Positions 33,088 through 42,354 are shown, counted from the first letter of the stretch. The stretch: 64,000 nt of DNA from Bacillus methanolicus MGA3 (GCF_000724485.1 NZ_CP007739.1:168001-232000); one strand, 5' to 3'. A program made the numbers and translations. The notes: generated by a model from the sequence alone, not told the origin.

Positions 33088-34626
33088 GTGAGTTCAAAAT
33101 ATGTTATCGGTGTTGACATTGGAACAACGAGCACCAAATCTGTTCTGTTTCGAGTTGATGGTACTGTTGTTTCGAATTCTGCAGTTGAATATCCATTATT
33201 GTCGCCTAAACCGTCCTCTGCAGAGCAAGATCCGGAAGAAATTTTTCAAGCTGTGATCAAAACGATTAAGCAAACAATACAAAAAAGCAATGTTGAACCA
33301 AGAAATATTCTTTGTGTATCTTTTAGTTCGGCTATGCATAGTGTTATTGCAGTGGACAAAGAGGGCAGGCCTTTAACGAAATGTATCACATGGGCGGATA
33401 ATAGAAGTTCCATGTGGGCTGAAAAAATAAAAAATGAGATGAACGGACATCAAATTTATCTCCGTACGGGTACACCGATTCATCCGATGTCCCCTCTTTC
33501 AAAGTTAACTTGGCTTCGACATGAGCATCAAGAACTTTTTTTAAACACTTATAAATTTGTTTCGATTAAAGAATATGTCTTTTTTAAGCTTTTTAAGAAA
33601 TATATTATTGATTACTCCATTGCTTCTGCTACTGGGATGTTTAATCTGACTTCTTTAAAATGGGACAAGGAAGCACTGGCTGTTGCGGGTGTTGCAGAAA
33701 AACAGCTTTCTGAGCCCGTTCCAACAACGTATCGGCTGACGGGATTGGACGAAACATATGCAAGAGAAATGAACTTGCCGTCAGATACCCCTTTTGTTGT
33801 AGGAGCTAGTGATGGAGTTTTGTCCAATTTAGGTGTCAATGCGATAGAGCCTGGAGTAGTGGCTGTCACCATTGGTACAAGCGGTGCAATTCGGACGGTA
33901 ACGGATCGGCCTGTAACTGACTCTAAAGGAAGGATCTTTTGTTATGCTTTAATTGAAGATCATTGGGTGATTGGCGGACCTGTTAATAATGGCGGCATAA
34001 CTTTCAGATGGGTTCGTGACTGGCTCGGTTCTTCTGAAATAGAGACTGCTTTACGCATGGGGAAAGATCCATATGAAATCCTTACAGAAATAGCAGCAAA
34101 AGTCAATCCGGGTTCGGATGGTTTATTATTCCATCCATATTTAGCGGGGGAAAGAGCGCCTTTATGGGATGCGAATGCACGAGGATCCTTTTTTGGGTTA
34201 GGTTTGCATCATAAAAAAGAGCACCTTATTCGGGCTGTTATGGAAGGCGTAATTTTCAATTTATATATGGTTCTTCTTGTCATAGAAGAACTAATAGGTG
34301 GGCCTAAAAAGATTCAAGCAACAGGAGGCTTTGCAAGGTCAGAACTATGGAGGCAAATGATGGCAGACATTTTTAACCAGGAAGTCTATGTCCCCGAAAG
34401 TTACGAAAGCTCATGTCTCGGTGCAGCAATTATTGGTTTATACAGTCTCGGTGAAGTAAATACATTAAATGTCGTTTCTGATATGGTAGGCGCCAACTAC
34501 CATCATCAACCGAATAAAGAAAATGTTGCAATCTATCAAGAGTTAATTCCTATCTATATAAGACTTTCTCAATTGTTAAAAGAAGAGTATGAAAGCATTG
34601 CTGTTTTCCAAAAGAAATGGATTTAG
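33088..34626 (+). CDS. gntK: Gluconokinase
   Basis: This enzyme phosphorylates D-gluconate to 6-phosphogluconate. The 512-aa FGGY-family kinase aligns well with B. subtilis GntK: N-terminal VIGVDIGTTSTKSVLF, CVSFSSAMHSVIAVD, CITWADNRSSMWAEKIK, LRTGTPIHPMSPLSKLTWL, GTSGAIRT near residue 268 and the ATG loop ATGGFARSELWRQM near 411. AAGGAGAA precedes the GTG start. The usual partners gntR, gntP and gntZ are absent, and the gene directly follows the thiamine operon terminator, so it is a stand-alone kinase here. Confidence 0.92.
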   Translation: MSSKYVIGVDIGTTSTKSVLFRVDGTVVSNSAVEYPLLSPKPSSAEQDPEEIFQAVIKTIKQTIQKSNVEPRNILCVSFSSAMHSVIAVDKEGRPLTKCITWADNRSSMWAEKIKNEMNGHQIYLRTGTPIHPMSPLSKLTWLRHEHQELFLNTYKFVSIKEYVFFKLFKKYIIDYSIASATGMFNLTSLKWDKEALAVAGVAEKQLSEPVPTTYRLTGLDETYAREMNLPSDTPFVVGASDGVLSNLGVNAIEPGVVAVTIGTSGAIRTVTDRPVTDSKGRIFCYALIEDHWVIGGPVNNGGITFRWVRDWLGSSEIETALRMGKDPYEILTEIAAKVNPGSDGLLFHPYLAGERAPLWDANARGSFFGLGLHHKKEHLIRAVMEGVIFNLYMVLLVIEELIGGPKKIQATGGFARSELWRQMMADIFNQEVYVPESYESSCLGAAIIGLYSLGEVNTLNVVSDMVGANYHHQPNKENVAIYQELIPIYIRLSQLLKEEYESIAVFQKKWI

Positions 34627-35176
34627 AAGTGCCTGGGCCTATTTTTGTCAAAGAAAGGCCGTCTGCTTTTGACAAATTCCGCATTTATTTCCCTGGAAAA
34701 GTGTATGATTTCCATGAGATTTTCTGCTCTTTAATCAAACGTTTGATTAAAAAATTGTATGTCATATTTTGAAGAATTTATGGGGAAAACAGAGAGACAG
34801 AGAGGACATAGGGGTTTACATTGAACTTGAGATGCATCTTTGGTGAATCAAAAGTTGACAAAATAGAATTAAACATGGCTCTAGATAAATTTCAATAATT
34901 TGAAAAGGAGGGCGACTAGCTTATTTTTTTCTGTAAGGAATGTTGAGTAATTAATCATCTCCAATAATTATTTGTTATATAAATAAGAAATTAAGTTGAC
35001 ATACAAATAACTTATCTAACTGTTTTGACTCTGACTAAAGCATATGCATTCTCAATACATCAATGTTTTGGATTTTCAGGAAGCTTGGTGTCTTTATATT
35101 TTTTTATGGATTGATAGAGATTTTGTTTTTTGGGGAATAATAAGTGAAAAGCGAATTAATAACGGGAGACTTATCC
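34627..35176 (+). other. Gene-free stretch with an orphan palindrome
   Basis: It contains inverted arms TTTGTCAAA (34644-34652) and TTTGACAAA (34668-34676), a perfect 22-bp palindrome at 34730-34751, and a strong ribosome-binding-site-like AAAAGGAGG at about 34903-34911 with no start codon after it. The last suggests decayed coding sequence. No RNA family is recognised. Confidence 0.5.
34730..34751. promoter_or_regulatory. Perfect 22-bp palindrome, possible repressor operator
   Basis: The left arm TTTAATCAAAC is followed directly by its exact complement GTTTGATTAAA, centred on CG. CG-centred AAACGTTT palindromes are typical of LacI- or TetR-family operators. It lies 104 bases after gntK and over 390 bases before the next gene. 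Confidence 0.5.
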
Positions 35177-35644
35177 ATGGATAGAACTATTTTGTGGGCA
35201 TTGTTTATATTTGGAATTATTTTATTAATTTTCAGTTTAAGAAAACCTTTATTTAAAGATACGATTTTAGTTTTCTTAATGAAAGCTTATTTTTCATCAT
35301 TTTTTGGCGTTATTGTTGCAGAGAAAAATATGATTGAATACCCTGTAAGGTTTTTAAGTAAATATTTTGAGACAAGCATTCTTTATGAATACTTTTTATA
35401 TCCAATTGTTTGTGTCTACTTTTATCAAACATCTTATCGATCCAAATTTTTAGGCATTATTCTACAAGATGCATTATATTCTGCTGCTATAACGGCTGTT
35501 GAGGTTCTTTGTGAAAAATATACCAACTTAATTGAATACCGTAATTGGACTTGGATGTACTCGTTTATAACCCTTTTTCTTTTATCGCTTTTTGTTCGTA
35601 TCCTTATGCAGTTGATTAACAAAAAAGAGAAATTGAAGGGATAG
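35177..35644 (+). CDS. CBO0543-like membrane protein
   Basis: This protein of about 155 aa has four or five predicted membrane helices. The overall pattern (RPLFKDTILVFLMKAYFSSFFGVIV near the start, then YRNWTWMYSFITLFLLSLFVRIL near the end) matches the uncharacterised CBO0543 family common in spore-formers. The ATG at 35177 follows GGGAGA; a GTG at 35144 with GGGGA upstream would add 11 residues and cannot be excluded. The gene ends inside a 21-bp perfect inverted repeat. Confidence 0.65.
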   Translation: MDRTILWALFIFGIILLIFSLRKPLFKDTILVFLMKAYFSSFFGVIVAEKNMIEYPVRFLSKYFETSILYEYFLYPIVCVYFYQTSYRSKFLGIILQDALYSAAITAVEVLCEKYTNLIEYRNWTWMYSFITLFLLSLFVRILMQLINKKEKLKG

Positions 35645-35686
35645 TGTTTTATCCCTCATTAACGAGGATAAAACACTATCCCTTCA
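35634..35686. terminator. Perfect 21-bp stem between convergent genes
   Basis: The arms 35634-35654 and 35666-35686 are exact complements (GGGATAGTGTTTTATCC core) with an 11-base loop. The left arm includes the stop codon region of the CBO0543-like gene. There is little T run on either side. It probably ends transcription from both directions. Confidence 0.7.
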
Positions 35687-35715
35687 TAGCTGCTTAGAAG
35701 GATCTACGAAGAGAG

Positions 35716-37230
35716 TTATAGAAGTCCTTTTCTTTCCAGATACTCTCTTGCGACTTCTTCAGCACTTTTTCCTTCAACATTTACTTTATAATTCATCTCA
35801 CGCATTTCATCGTCAGTGATTTTCCCGGCAAGCTTGTTCAATGCTTCTTTTATTTCAGGATATTTGTCTACCGTTTCTTTTCTTAGGAGAGGCGCTCCCT
35901 GATACGGAGGAAATAAATGTTTATCATCCTTCAGGACAACGAGATGATATTGTCTTAATTCACTGTCTGTTGAATAAGCATCGACCAAGTTTATATCACC
36001 CGTGTTGATCGCATGATAGCGGAGTTTTGGTTCCATTGTAACGACATTTTTAAAATGAATATCATAAAGTTTCTGTATCCCGCGATATCCATCTTCACGG
36101 TCAGTGAATTCTAAAGTAAAGCCAGCCTTTATGTTTTGCTGTACAGCTTTTAAATCGGAGATGGATTTTAATTGATATTGTTCAGCGGTGGACTGTGGAA
36201 CTGCTAGTGCGTACGTATTGTTATAATCCATCGGTTCCAGCATGATCATATTGAATTGTTTCAGCATTCCTTTTCTTGCCTGTTCATAAACTTCCTTTCT
36301 GTCAGTGCTTACAGCAGTTTCTTTTAAAAATTCCGATATGGCTGTTCCGGTAAATTCAGGATAAATATCAATGCTCCCTGATTTTAATGCATTGAAGACA
36401 AAAGATGTTTTCCCAAATCCCGGTTTCAGTTCAACATGTAAATCAGTATTTTCTTCAATGAGTAACTTATACATATTTATTAATATTTCAGGCTCTGAAC
36501 CAAGCTTCCCTGCGATCACAATATCTTTCTTTTCTTCTCCCAATAATAATGGAAGAACCATGAAGAGGATGCCGGAGGCTGTCAACACTCCCAGAGTTGT
36601 GATTGTTTTTTTAAAAGAAATTCGTTCAAACTTTCGAAGCAAAATATCAAAGAGTACGGCTAACAGAGCAGCGGGGATAGCCCCAAGTATGATAAGGGAT
36701 GTGTTATTTCGGTCTATGCCTAACAAAATGATGTCCCCCAAACCGCCAGCTCCAATAAGGGCAGCAATGGTAGCTGTACCAACGATTAATACCATGGCAG
36801 TCCGGATTCCGGCCATAATAACAGGCATTGCAAGAGGAAGTTCGACCTTGAGCAACCTTTTTCTGCCGTTCATTCCCATTGCTTTTGCTGCTTCTATTAA
36901 TGAAGAATCTACTTCTTTGATTCCTGTATACGTATTTCTTAAAATAGGAAGCAATGCATAAACAACAAGGGCAATAATAGCTGGAACTTTTCCGATGCCA
37001 AATAACGGAATGAAGAGTCCAAGCAGTGCAAGGGAAGGGATTGTTTGCAGAACGGCTGTTATACCGATGATCCCTTCAGCTACTTTTTTATTTTTTGTTA
37101 AGTAAATGCCGAGCGGAATGGCGATAATGACAGCGAAAAAGAGAGCAATAAAGGAAATTTGAATATGTTCAATCAAAGCATTGACAAGCTGAGACTGTCT
37201 TTCTTTTAGAATTTCAATAAAATTATTCAT
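35716..37230 (-). CDS. ABC transporter permease fused to substrate-binding protein (OpuF/EgtU type)
   Basis: This protein of about 504 aa has an N-terminal permease domain (residues 15-215, with the EAAKAMGMNGRKRLLKVELPLAMPVIMAGIR loop that contacts the ATPase) fused to a periplasmic-type binding domain (about 245-500, from VIAGKLGSEPEILINMYKLL). Fusions like this serve betaine/carnitine/choline uptake (OpuF, BusB-like) or ergothioneine uptake (EgtU). Ligand cannot be decided by eye. The ATG at 37230 overlaps the end of the ATPase gene by eight bases and follows GGGAGG, so the two are coupled. Confidence 0.88.
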   Translation of the reverse strand: MNNFIEILKERQSQLVNALIEHIQISFIALFFAVIIAIPLGIYLTKNKKVAEGIIGITAVLQTIPSLALLGLFIPLFGIGKVPAIIALVVYALLPILRNTYTGIKEVDSSLIEAAKAMGMNGRKRLLKVELPLAMPVIMAGIRTAMVLIVGTATIAALIGAGGLGDIILLGIDRNNTSLIILGAIPAALLAVLFDILLRKFERISFKKTITTLGVLTASGILFMVLPLLLGEEKKDIVIAGKLGSEPEILINMYKLLIEENTDLHVELKPGFGKTSFVFNALKSGSIDIYPEFTGTAISEFLKETAVSTDRKEVYEQARKGMLKQFNMIMLEPMDYNNTYALAVPQSTAEQYQLKSISDLKAVQQNIKAGFTLEFTDREDGYRGIQKLYDIHFKNVVTMEPKLRYHAINTGDINLVDAYSTDSELRQYHLVVLKDDKHLFPPYQGAPLLRKETVDKYPEIKEALNKLAGKITDDEMREMNYKVNVEGKSAEEVAREYLERKGLL

Positions 37231-38191
37231 TTCCTCCCTCTCTTTCTCCGATTCTTTCGGCAAAATACTGAATAATTATTTTTCTGTTTATTGTTCCGAT
37301 TATTTCGCCATTTTTTTCTACAGTCAGCTCATCTTGATGAACAAGCATTTCAAGAGATTTTTTTAAAGGCAGGGAGGATGGGATCGTTATCCCTTGATTG
37401 TTAGAAATTTTTTGTAAATCGATTTCGCGAACGAATTGTTCAACGGTTACATTTTCATTATATCGATTTTGGGAGATTCCGATAAATTCTTTTACAAATT
37501 CATTGGCTGGATGGTGAAGGATATCTTCCGGCGTTCCCACCTGTACAATTTCCCCATCTTTCATAACGCAAATCCGGTCTCCAAGCTTTAAAGCTTCTTG
37601 TATATCATGAGTGACAAATACAATTGTTTTTTTAATACTTTGTTTAAGATGAAGCATGTCATCTTGCAGCTTTTCGCGGCTGATCGGATCTAATGCACTA
37701 AAAGGTTCGTCCATCAAAATGATTTGGGGATCGGCGGCTAAAGCACGGACGACACCTACTCGCTGTTGTTGGCCCCCTGAAAGTTCATGTGGCTTCCGCT
37801 TGCGGTATTGATCAGGTTCCAACCCAACCATTTCTAAAAGCTGATTCACACGATTTTGTATTTGTTCTCGGCTCCATTTTTTTAACTCCGGTACAATGGC
37901 AATGTTTTCTTCGATTGTCATATGGGGGAAGAGAGCGATCTGCTGGAGAACATAGCCGATGTTCCAGCGTAATTCATGAATATTATATTCGCTTATTTTT
38001 TTGTCATTGATAAAAATCATCCCGTCTGATAAATCAATCAAACGATTGATTAATTTTAGTGTTGTCGTTTTCCCGCATCCGCTTGGACCAATGATGACAA
38101 AGAATTCTCCCTCATTAATTTTCAAGTCGAGGGATTTTACAGCGTGTGTGCCATCGGCATATCGTTTAGATACATTGTGAAAATCAATCAT
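37223..38191 (-). CDS. ABC transporter ATPase (OpuF/EgtV type)
   Basis: This 322-aa ATPase of the ProV/OpuCA class has Walker A GPSGCGKTT (residues 34-42), Q-loop VLQQIALFPHMT, signature ELSGGQQQRVGVVRALAADP, Walker B IILMDEPFSALD and H-loop VFVTHDIQEA. A C-terminal regulatory extension (about 245-322) contains one short CBS-like segment (IPSSLPLKKSLEMLVHQD) rather than a full CBS pair. It is the first gene of the two-gene operon with the fused permease/binding protein. Confidence 0.9.
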   Translation of the reverse strand: MIDFHNVSKRYADGTHAVKSLDLKINEGEFFVIIGPSGCGKTTTLKLINRLIDLSDGMIFINDKKISEYNIHELRWNIGYVLQQIALFPHMTIEENIAIVPELKKWSREQIQNRVNQLLEMVGLEPDQYRKRKPHELSGGQQQRVGVVRALAADPQIILMDEPFSALDPISREKLQDDMLHLKQSIKKTIVFVTHDIQEALKLGDRICVMKDGEIVQVGTPEDILHHPANEFVKEFIGISQNRYNENVTVEQFVREIDLQKISNNQGITIPSSLPLKKSLEMLVHQDELTVEKNGEIIGTINRKIIIQYFAERIGEREGGNE

Positions 38192-38515
38192 TATAACGTT
38201 CTCCTCAATATTTCTTTTTATGGTTTTGTATGTCTATCTTTTTTTACTGATGAAAAGGTTCATGTATTCATCAACGATGCTTGTCTTCTGAAAAACGGCT
38301 TTTTTAATGTATTCCATTCAATTTTGGATATTCCTTCTGAAAAAATGGGGATATGGTAAGTAAATCAAAGTGATTTCTTTATGGTGTATCAATCATCCTC
38401 GCGTATGAGAACTCGCTCTGATCCAAGAGCTGCCTGGACGAAAATTTATCAGAACTTCGTTAATGATCTATCCAAGTGATTTGATAGCTTAAATTTTTTT
38501 AGGAGGAAAAATTAT
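38192..38515 (+). other. Intergenic stretch with possible gene remnants
   Basis: The two flanking genes diverge. A 32-codon frame at 38381-38479 encodes MVYQSSSRMRTRSDPRAAWT and a further 12 residues. A second frame ending at 38357 encodes FNVFHSILDIPSEKMGIW. Neither has a ribosome binding site and neither is recognised. They look like fragments of older genes or of a dispersed element. Confidence 0.3.
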
Positions 38516-39334
38516 ATGTCATTAAATTTACAATCCGTTCAGGGCACAATGCTAATACCTCTTTGGGGACGTGCTACTGCCAGTGAGAAGAATCCAGATA
38601 TTTTGTACGACAAGGAAGCGATAGAGATCATTGCAGGTTGTGATTTTAATTTTACCGAAATAGCCAAGACCTTTGGAGAATACGGAGGCATAAGCTATAT
38701 AGTACGAGCACGAAAAGTTGACGATACCATCCGAGCTTTTATAGAAAAACATCCTCGGGCCTCTATAGTAAACATCGGTGCGGGACTTGATACTACATTT
38801 TCAAGAGTTGATAATGGCACAATTAACTGGTACAACCTTGATTTACCAGATGCAATAGCTTTCAGAAAAACTCTTATCGCTGACTCTCCGAGGAACATCA
38901 GCATTGCTAAATCATTTTTTGATGTTTCATGGTTTGACGATGTGATATTTAATGAGGATGACGGCATACTTTTTGTAGCTGCTGGCGTTTTCTACTATTT
39001 TCAGGAAAACCAACTCAAACGAATATTTCAGGAAATGTCGCTTCGCTTTCCAGGCGGCGAATTGTATTTCGATGCGGAATCAAAATTTGCGTTAAAGATT
39101 TCAAATCGTACGGTGGAAAAAACGGGGAACAAGGGTGCTAAAATGTATTTCTATGTCAACAATCCAAAAGTATTTGAAGACTGGTCGTCAAAAATCAAGG
39201 TATTATCCTGCGAATCGTACTTCAAAGGTATACCCGTAAGCAAGAAGTGGGAAAGTGGAACTCGTGTAATGGTGAGGGTTGTAGATTTATTAAAGATGAT
39301 GAAGTTTGTTTATTTGCGTTTCGAGAGAAAGTAA
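38516..39334 (+). CDS. LCMT/TcmP-family SAM-dependent methyltransferase
   Basis: This 272-aa class I methyltransferase matches the leucine-carboxyl-methyltransferase/TcmP family. It has YIVRARKVDDTIRAFIEKHP, the SAM-binding SIVNIGAGLDTTFSRV (about residues 83-98), the acidic YNLDLPDAIAFRK, and ILFVAAGVFYYFQENQLKRIF. In bacteria such enzymes modify polyketide intermediates or unknown small acids. Substrate is not inferable. AGGAGG lies nine bases before the ATG. The gene is isolated and convergent with the protease gene. Confidence 0.8.
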   Translation: MSLNLQSVQGTMLIPLWGRATASEKNPDILYDKEAIEIIAGCDFNFTEIAKTFGEYGGISYIVRARKVDDTIRAFIEKHPRASIVNIGAGLDTTFSRVDNGTINWYNLDLPDAIAFRKTLIADSPRNISIAKSFFDVSWFDDVIFNEDDGILFVAAGVFYYFQENQLKRIFQEMSLRFPGGELYFDAESKFALKISNRTVEKTGNKGAKMYFYVNNPKVFEDWSSKIKVLSCESYFKGIPVSKKWESGTRVMVRVVDLLKMMKFVYLRFERK

Positions 39335-39406
39335 TTCGATCGAATCTAGCCTTATTCTAATACGTCTAAAGCCAGATTATTTACAATCAATATACAACTA
39401 AATAAA

Positions 39407-39432
39407 GGGTCTGATCCATATGAATCAGACCC
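39407..39432. terminator. Bidirectional terminator between methyltransferase and protease genes
   Basis: The 9-bp stem GGGTCTGAT/ATCAGACCC has loop CCATATGA. On the minus strand it is followed by TTTATTTA, so it mainly ends the protease transcript. Confidence 0.8.
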
Positions 39433-39437
39433 ATCTA

Positions 39438-40799
39438 TTATTTGCTATGAACAGCTTGGAGTGCCTTTTGTACATCAATTAATCCACTGCCGAAGTCATT
39501 ATCTTTTCCCGGGGCTCCCAGGTCATAGGCGGTACTTTTGATAATGTTCATAACATCTTTATTTGTTAAATTTGGGTTCGCAGACAGGATCAGTCCTGCA
39601 AGCCCGGCGACATGGGGAGAAGCCATCGATGTACCGGACAAGGCCGCATACTGCTTGTTGAAGTATGTGCTTGGGATTTGAACTCCCGGTGCAGATACAT
39701 CGATATAATCCCCATAATTTGAGAAAGGCGCACGTTGGCCACTGTAACTGACTGCTGATACTCCAAGAACTTCCGGATAAGCAGCCGGAAAGCTGGGATG
39801 GTTTGAGTTATCATTGCCCGCAGCCGAAATAATTACAGCATTTTTTTCAAAAGCGTATTTGACCGCTTCTTTCATAAGTGAAGAGGGGTGGTAATTTCCT
39901 AAACTCAAATTTATTACTTTGGCTCCATGGTCCGCTGCCCAAATGATACCTTTTGCAATATCAAAGGTGGAACCGTATCCTTCAGCTCCCATGGCTTTTA
40001 TTGGCATGATTTTGTTATACCAGGTTATGCCGGCGATTCCTTCACGGTTATTCGTTTCAGACGCGATAATACCTGCTACGTGTGTACCATGGCCATTATC
40101 GTCATCAGGATAATCGTTGTTTTCCAGCACGTTGTAACCTTTTGTCAGTCGCTTACGCAAATCCGGATGATTCAAATCAACTCCTGTATCTACAACTGCA
40201 ATGATGATTTTTTCATCGCCTTTTGTAATATCCCAGCCGGCTTCAGTTTGAATAACAGGCAGATTCCACTGGTATTGTTCACGATAGAGCAAATCATTTG
40301 GAAAACTAATTTGATTTTGCAGATAAATATAATTAGGTTCAGCAAATATGACATCGGGCTGGCTGTTAAAATATTGAATCAGTTCTGAAGTGCTAAGTTC
40401 GTTGGACTTAAATACGATCGTAGAATCCAAGTATTTGACGACATTTCCATTAATGTCATTTGTCATTCTGGCAATTTCCGGATTGTCAGGATGGCGCGAA
40501 AATTTAACGGTTACTTCTCTTTTATGATAATGGCTTTCATTTTTATTATTGTGTTTAATCAGAGAGACGGAAGGGTCATTTCTTAAGTGATTTTTAATGG
40601 TTTCTCCCATTTCAATGCTGTTGATGTGAAGAACATTCTTATTATGTTTAATATTTTGAATCTTGGAAGGGGCTTGAAATCGGTTTTCAAGGTTTGGATT
40701 GTTAGTGGTTTCTTTATCATTTTGGAGAAGAAAAATTGAACCAATCGATAAAAGAATAACAATTGAAATGGCAAGTAAAGATTTTGAAAGTTTTCCCAT
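39438..40799 (-). CDS. Secreted or membrane-anchored subtilisin-like serine protease (S8)
   Basis: This 453-aa protein has an N-terminal hydrophobic segment (residues 7-25), an inhibitor-like propeptide (about 95-160, ending in EPNYIY) and a catalytic domain. The triad is Asp204 (VVDTGVD), His240 (GHGTHVAGI) and Ser390 (GTSMASPHVAGL), with oxyanion Asn328 (AAGNDN). It is closest in pattern to thermitase/WprA-type extracellular subtilases. The lack of a clear signal peptidase site after the first helix leaves membrane anchoring possible. It probably degrades extracellular or cell-wall proteins. Confidence 0.93.
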   Translation of the reverse strand: MGKLSKSLLAISIVILLSIGSIFLLQNDKETTNNPNLENRFQAPSKIQNIKHNKNVLHINSIEMGETIKNHLRNDPSVSLIKHNNKNESHYHKREVTVKFSRHPDNPEIARMTNDINGNVVKYLDSTIVFKSNELSTSELIQYFNSQPDVIFAEPNYIYLQNQISFPNDLLYREQYQWNLPVIQTEAGWDITKGDEKIIIAVVDTGVDLNHPDLRKRLTKGYNVLENNDYPDDDNGHGTHVAGIIASETNNREGIAGITWYNKIMPIKAMGAEGYGSTFDIAKGIIWAADHGAKVINLSLGNYHPSSLMKEAVKYAFEKNAVIISAAGNDNSNHPSFPAAYPEVLGVSAVSYSGQRAPFSNYGDYIDVSAPGVQIPSTYFNKQYAALSGTSMASPHVAGLAGLILSANPNLTNKDVMNIIKSTAYDLGAPGKDNDFGSGLIDVQKALQAVHSK

Positions 40800-40884
40800 G
40801 TTTCCACTCCTATTCGTATTATATGATTAGCTTGTTTTTGTAGGGGGGAAATTACAAAGGGAATGGATGGAAAAAATAAAAAAA

Positions 40885-40920
40885 TGGAGAAAAAAAACCG
40901 GCATGTATCACTATGCCGGC
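40885..40920 (-). terminator. Terminator of the lysine-permease gene
   Basis: On the minus strand the stem CCGGCAT/ATGCCGG is followed by a run of T residues (complement of the A run at 40891-40897). Confidence 0.88.
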
Positions 40921-40929
40921 ACACTTTTT

Positions 40930-42354
40930 TTATGCTGGAATTTTATTTTTTGCTCTTGATGCTGCAGGCTGTTTGTTAAGCTGTTTATAAAATAAGATAC
41001 CGCTTGCGAGGAGCAGCATTCCGAATGTAAAAGTTTTAATATCAGCCGTTCCGGCAACAATCACAAATGTTGAATAAAGGGTTGAAAGAACGGCAATGAC
41101 TCCGTCGACCATTCTGCTTCTTCTGTTTGTGTAAGTTTCACCTGTTACAACCAGCTTTAACTGGAAGACAGAAGAAATAAAATATGGCACAAGATATGAC
41201 AGTGTGGCAATGTAAATCACGAAATCAAACGCTGCTGAAATGGAGTTTGAGATCGTTGAGAAAATAAACAGCTGGCCAAGTAAATTTGTCACGATAAGCG
41301 AAAAGACCGGAAGCCCGTTTTTGTTTTCTTTTAAGAAAGCCGGGATAAATAATCCTTGTTTTGCTGCTTGGTATGGAACTTCAGCACTCAGCATTACCCA
41401 GCCGAGTGTAGAACCGAACAGGCTGATCAAACCGATTCCGGCTAAAAGCTTTCCTCCTATTGGACCGAGAACGGTTTGAATAGCATCAATTAACGGCTTT
41501 TCAGAATGGATAAGAGCTTTCTGGCTTAACATCCCCATGACAAGTGTGCTTATGCCTATATAAATGGCAAGGGCAATAAACAAACCAAGAATTGTCGCTC
41601 GTTTTACATCAATTTTCTTTTTTGCCCTTGATGCAAAAACGACAGCTGATTCTACCCCGATAAATGCCCATAATGTTGAAAGGGCAGCATTGTTAATTTG
41701 TCTAAACAGTCCAATTGTTTCTCCGTTTTCACCAACTCTTGGTGCGACAAACGGAACGATATTTGCTTTTTGGAAAGCGAAAAGACCAACTAATATGAAC
41801 AATAAGAATCCGATAACTTTGGCGGAAGTTGCAGCGAAATTCAGCTTACCGGCATTTTCCAAACCTCTTAAAATGATGAAATGCGTTCCCCATAAAAGAA
41901 GAGTACAAACAAGGAACGTTAATGCATTGCCTACTTTTAAAGTAAAGGAACCAATGCTGAACAGTACTGCCTTATTCGTCAGAACAGGGAAAAATGTTGA
42001 TAAGTAGCCAGCGAAAGTTGTAATAATCGCAATATTTCCAGCTAAATTTCCAATCCAGTATCCCCATGAAGCCATAAAGCCAGATAAAATAGACGTTTTA
42101 GAACCTGGTTTAAATAATTCTTTTGCGTAAATTTGTGGTCCGCCGGAAAGGTTTGGTTTTCTCAGTGCTAAATTGCCAAATACTAAAGCAGTCATGAGAA
42201 CTCCAAATCCTGTCAAAATCCAAGCGCCAATAACCCCTGCCGGACTTGCTGCTTCTGATAATGTACGAGGCAGCATAAATATACCTGAACCTACCATATT
42301 GCCTACTACAAGGGCGGTAAGGATCCATAAACCTAATTGATTATTTTTCCCCAT
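40930..42354 (-). CDS. Basic amino acid permease under lysine riboswitch control (YvsH-like)
   Basis: This 474-aa APC-superfamily transporter has about twelve helices. The N-terminus QLGLWILTALVVGNMVGSGIFMLPRTLSEAASPAGVIGAW is typical of the basic amino acid/polyamine antiporter family (ArcD, LysI, YvsH). The upstream lysine riboswitch makes lysine the best substrate guess; in B. subtilis the related yvsH gene is also predicted to have an L box. The start is directly preceded by AGGAGAAGAA. It forms a single-gene unit with its own terminator. Confidence 0.9.
   Translation of the reverse strand: MGKNNQLGLWILTALVVGNMVGSGIFMLPRTLSEAASPAGVIGAWILTGFGVLMTALVFGNLALRKPNLSGGPQIYAKELFKPGSKTSILSGFMASWGYWIGNLAGNIAIITTFAGYLSTFFPVLTNKAVLFSIGSFTLKVGNALTFLVCTLLLWGTHFIILRGLENAGKLNFAATSAKVIGFLLFILVGLFAFQKANIVPFVAPRVGENGETIGLFRQINNAALSTLWAFIGVESAVVFASRAKKKIDVKRATILGLFIALAIYIGISTLVMGMLSQKALIHSEKPLIDAIQTVLGPIGGKLLAGIGLISLFGSTLGWVMLSAEVPYQAAKQGLFIPAFLKENKNGLPVFSLIVTNLLGQLFIFSTISNSISAAFDFVIYIATLSYLVPYFISSVFQLKLVVTGETYTNRRSRMVDGVIAVLSTLYSTFVIVAGTADIKTFTFGMLLLASGILFYKQLNKQPAASRAKNKIPA

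Noticed and set aside
36371..36961. 196-codon plus-strand ORF opposite the permease/binding-protein fusion
   Set aside because: It is the antisense of a gene with unmistakable ABC permease motifs, and its composition is Ser/Pro/Ile-rich as expected for an antisense frame.
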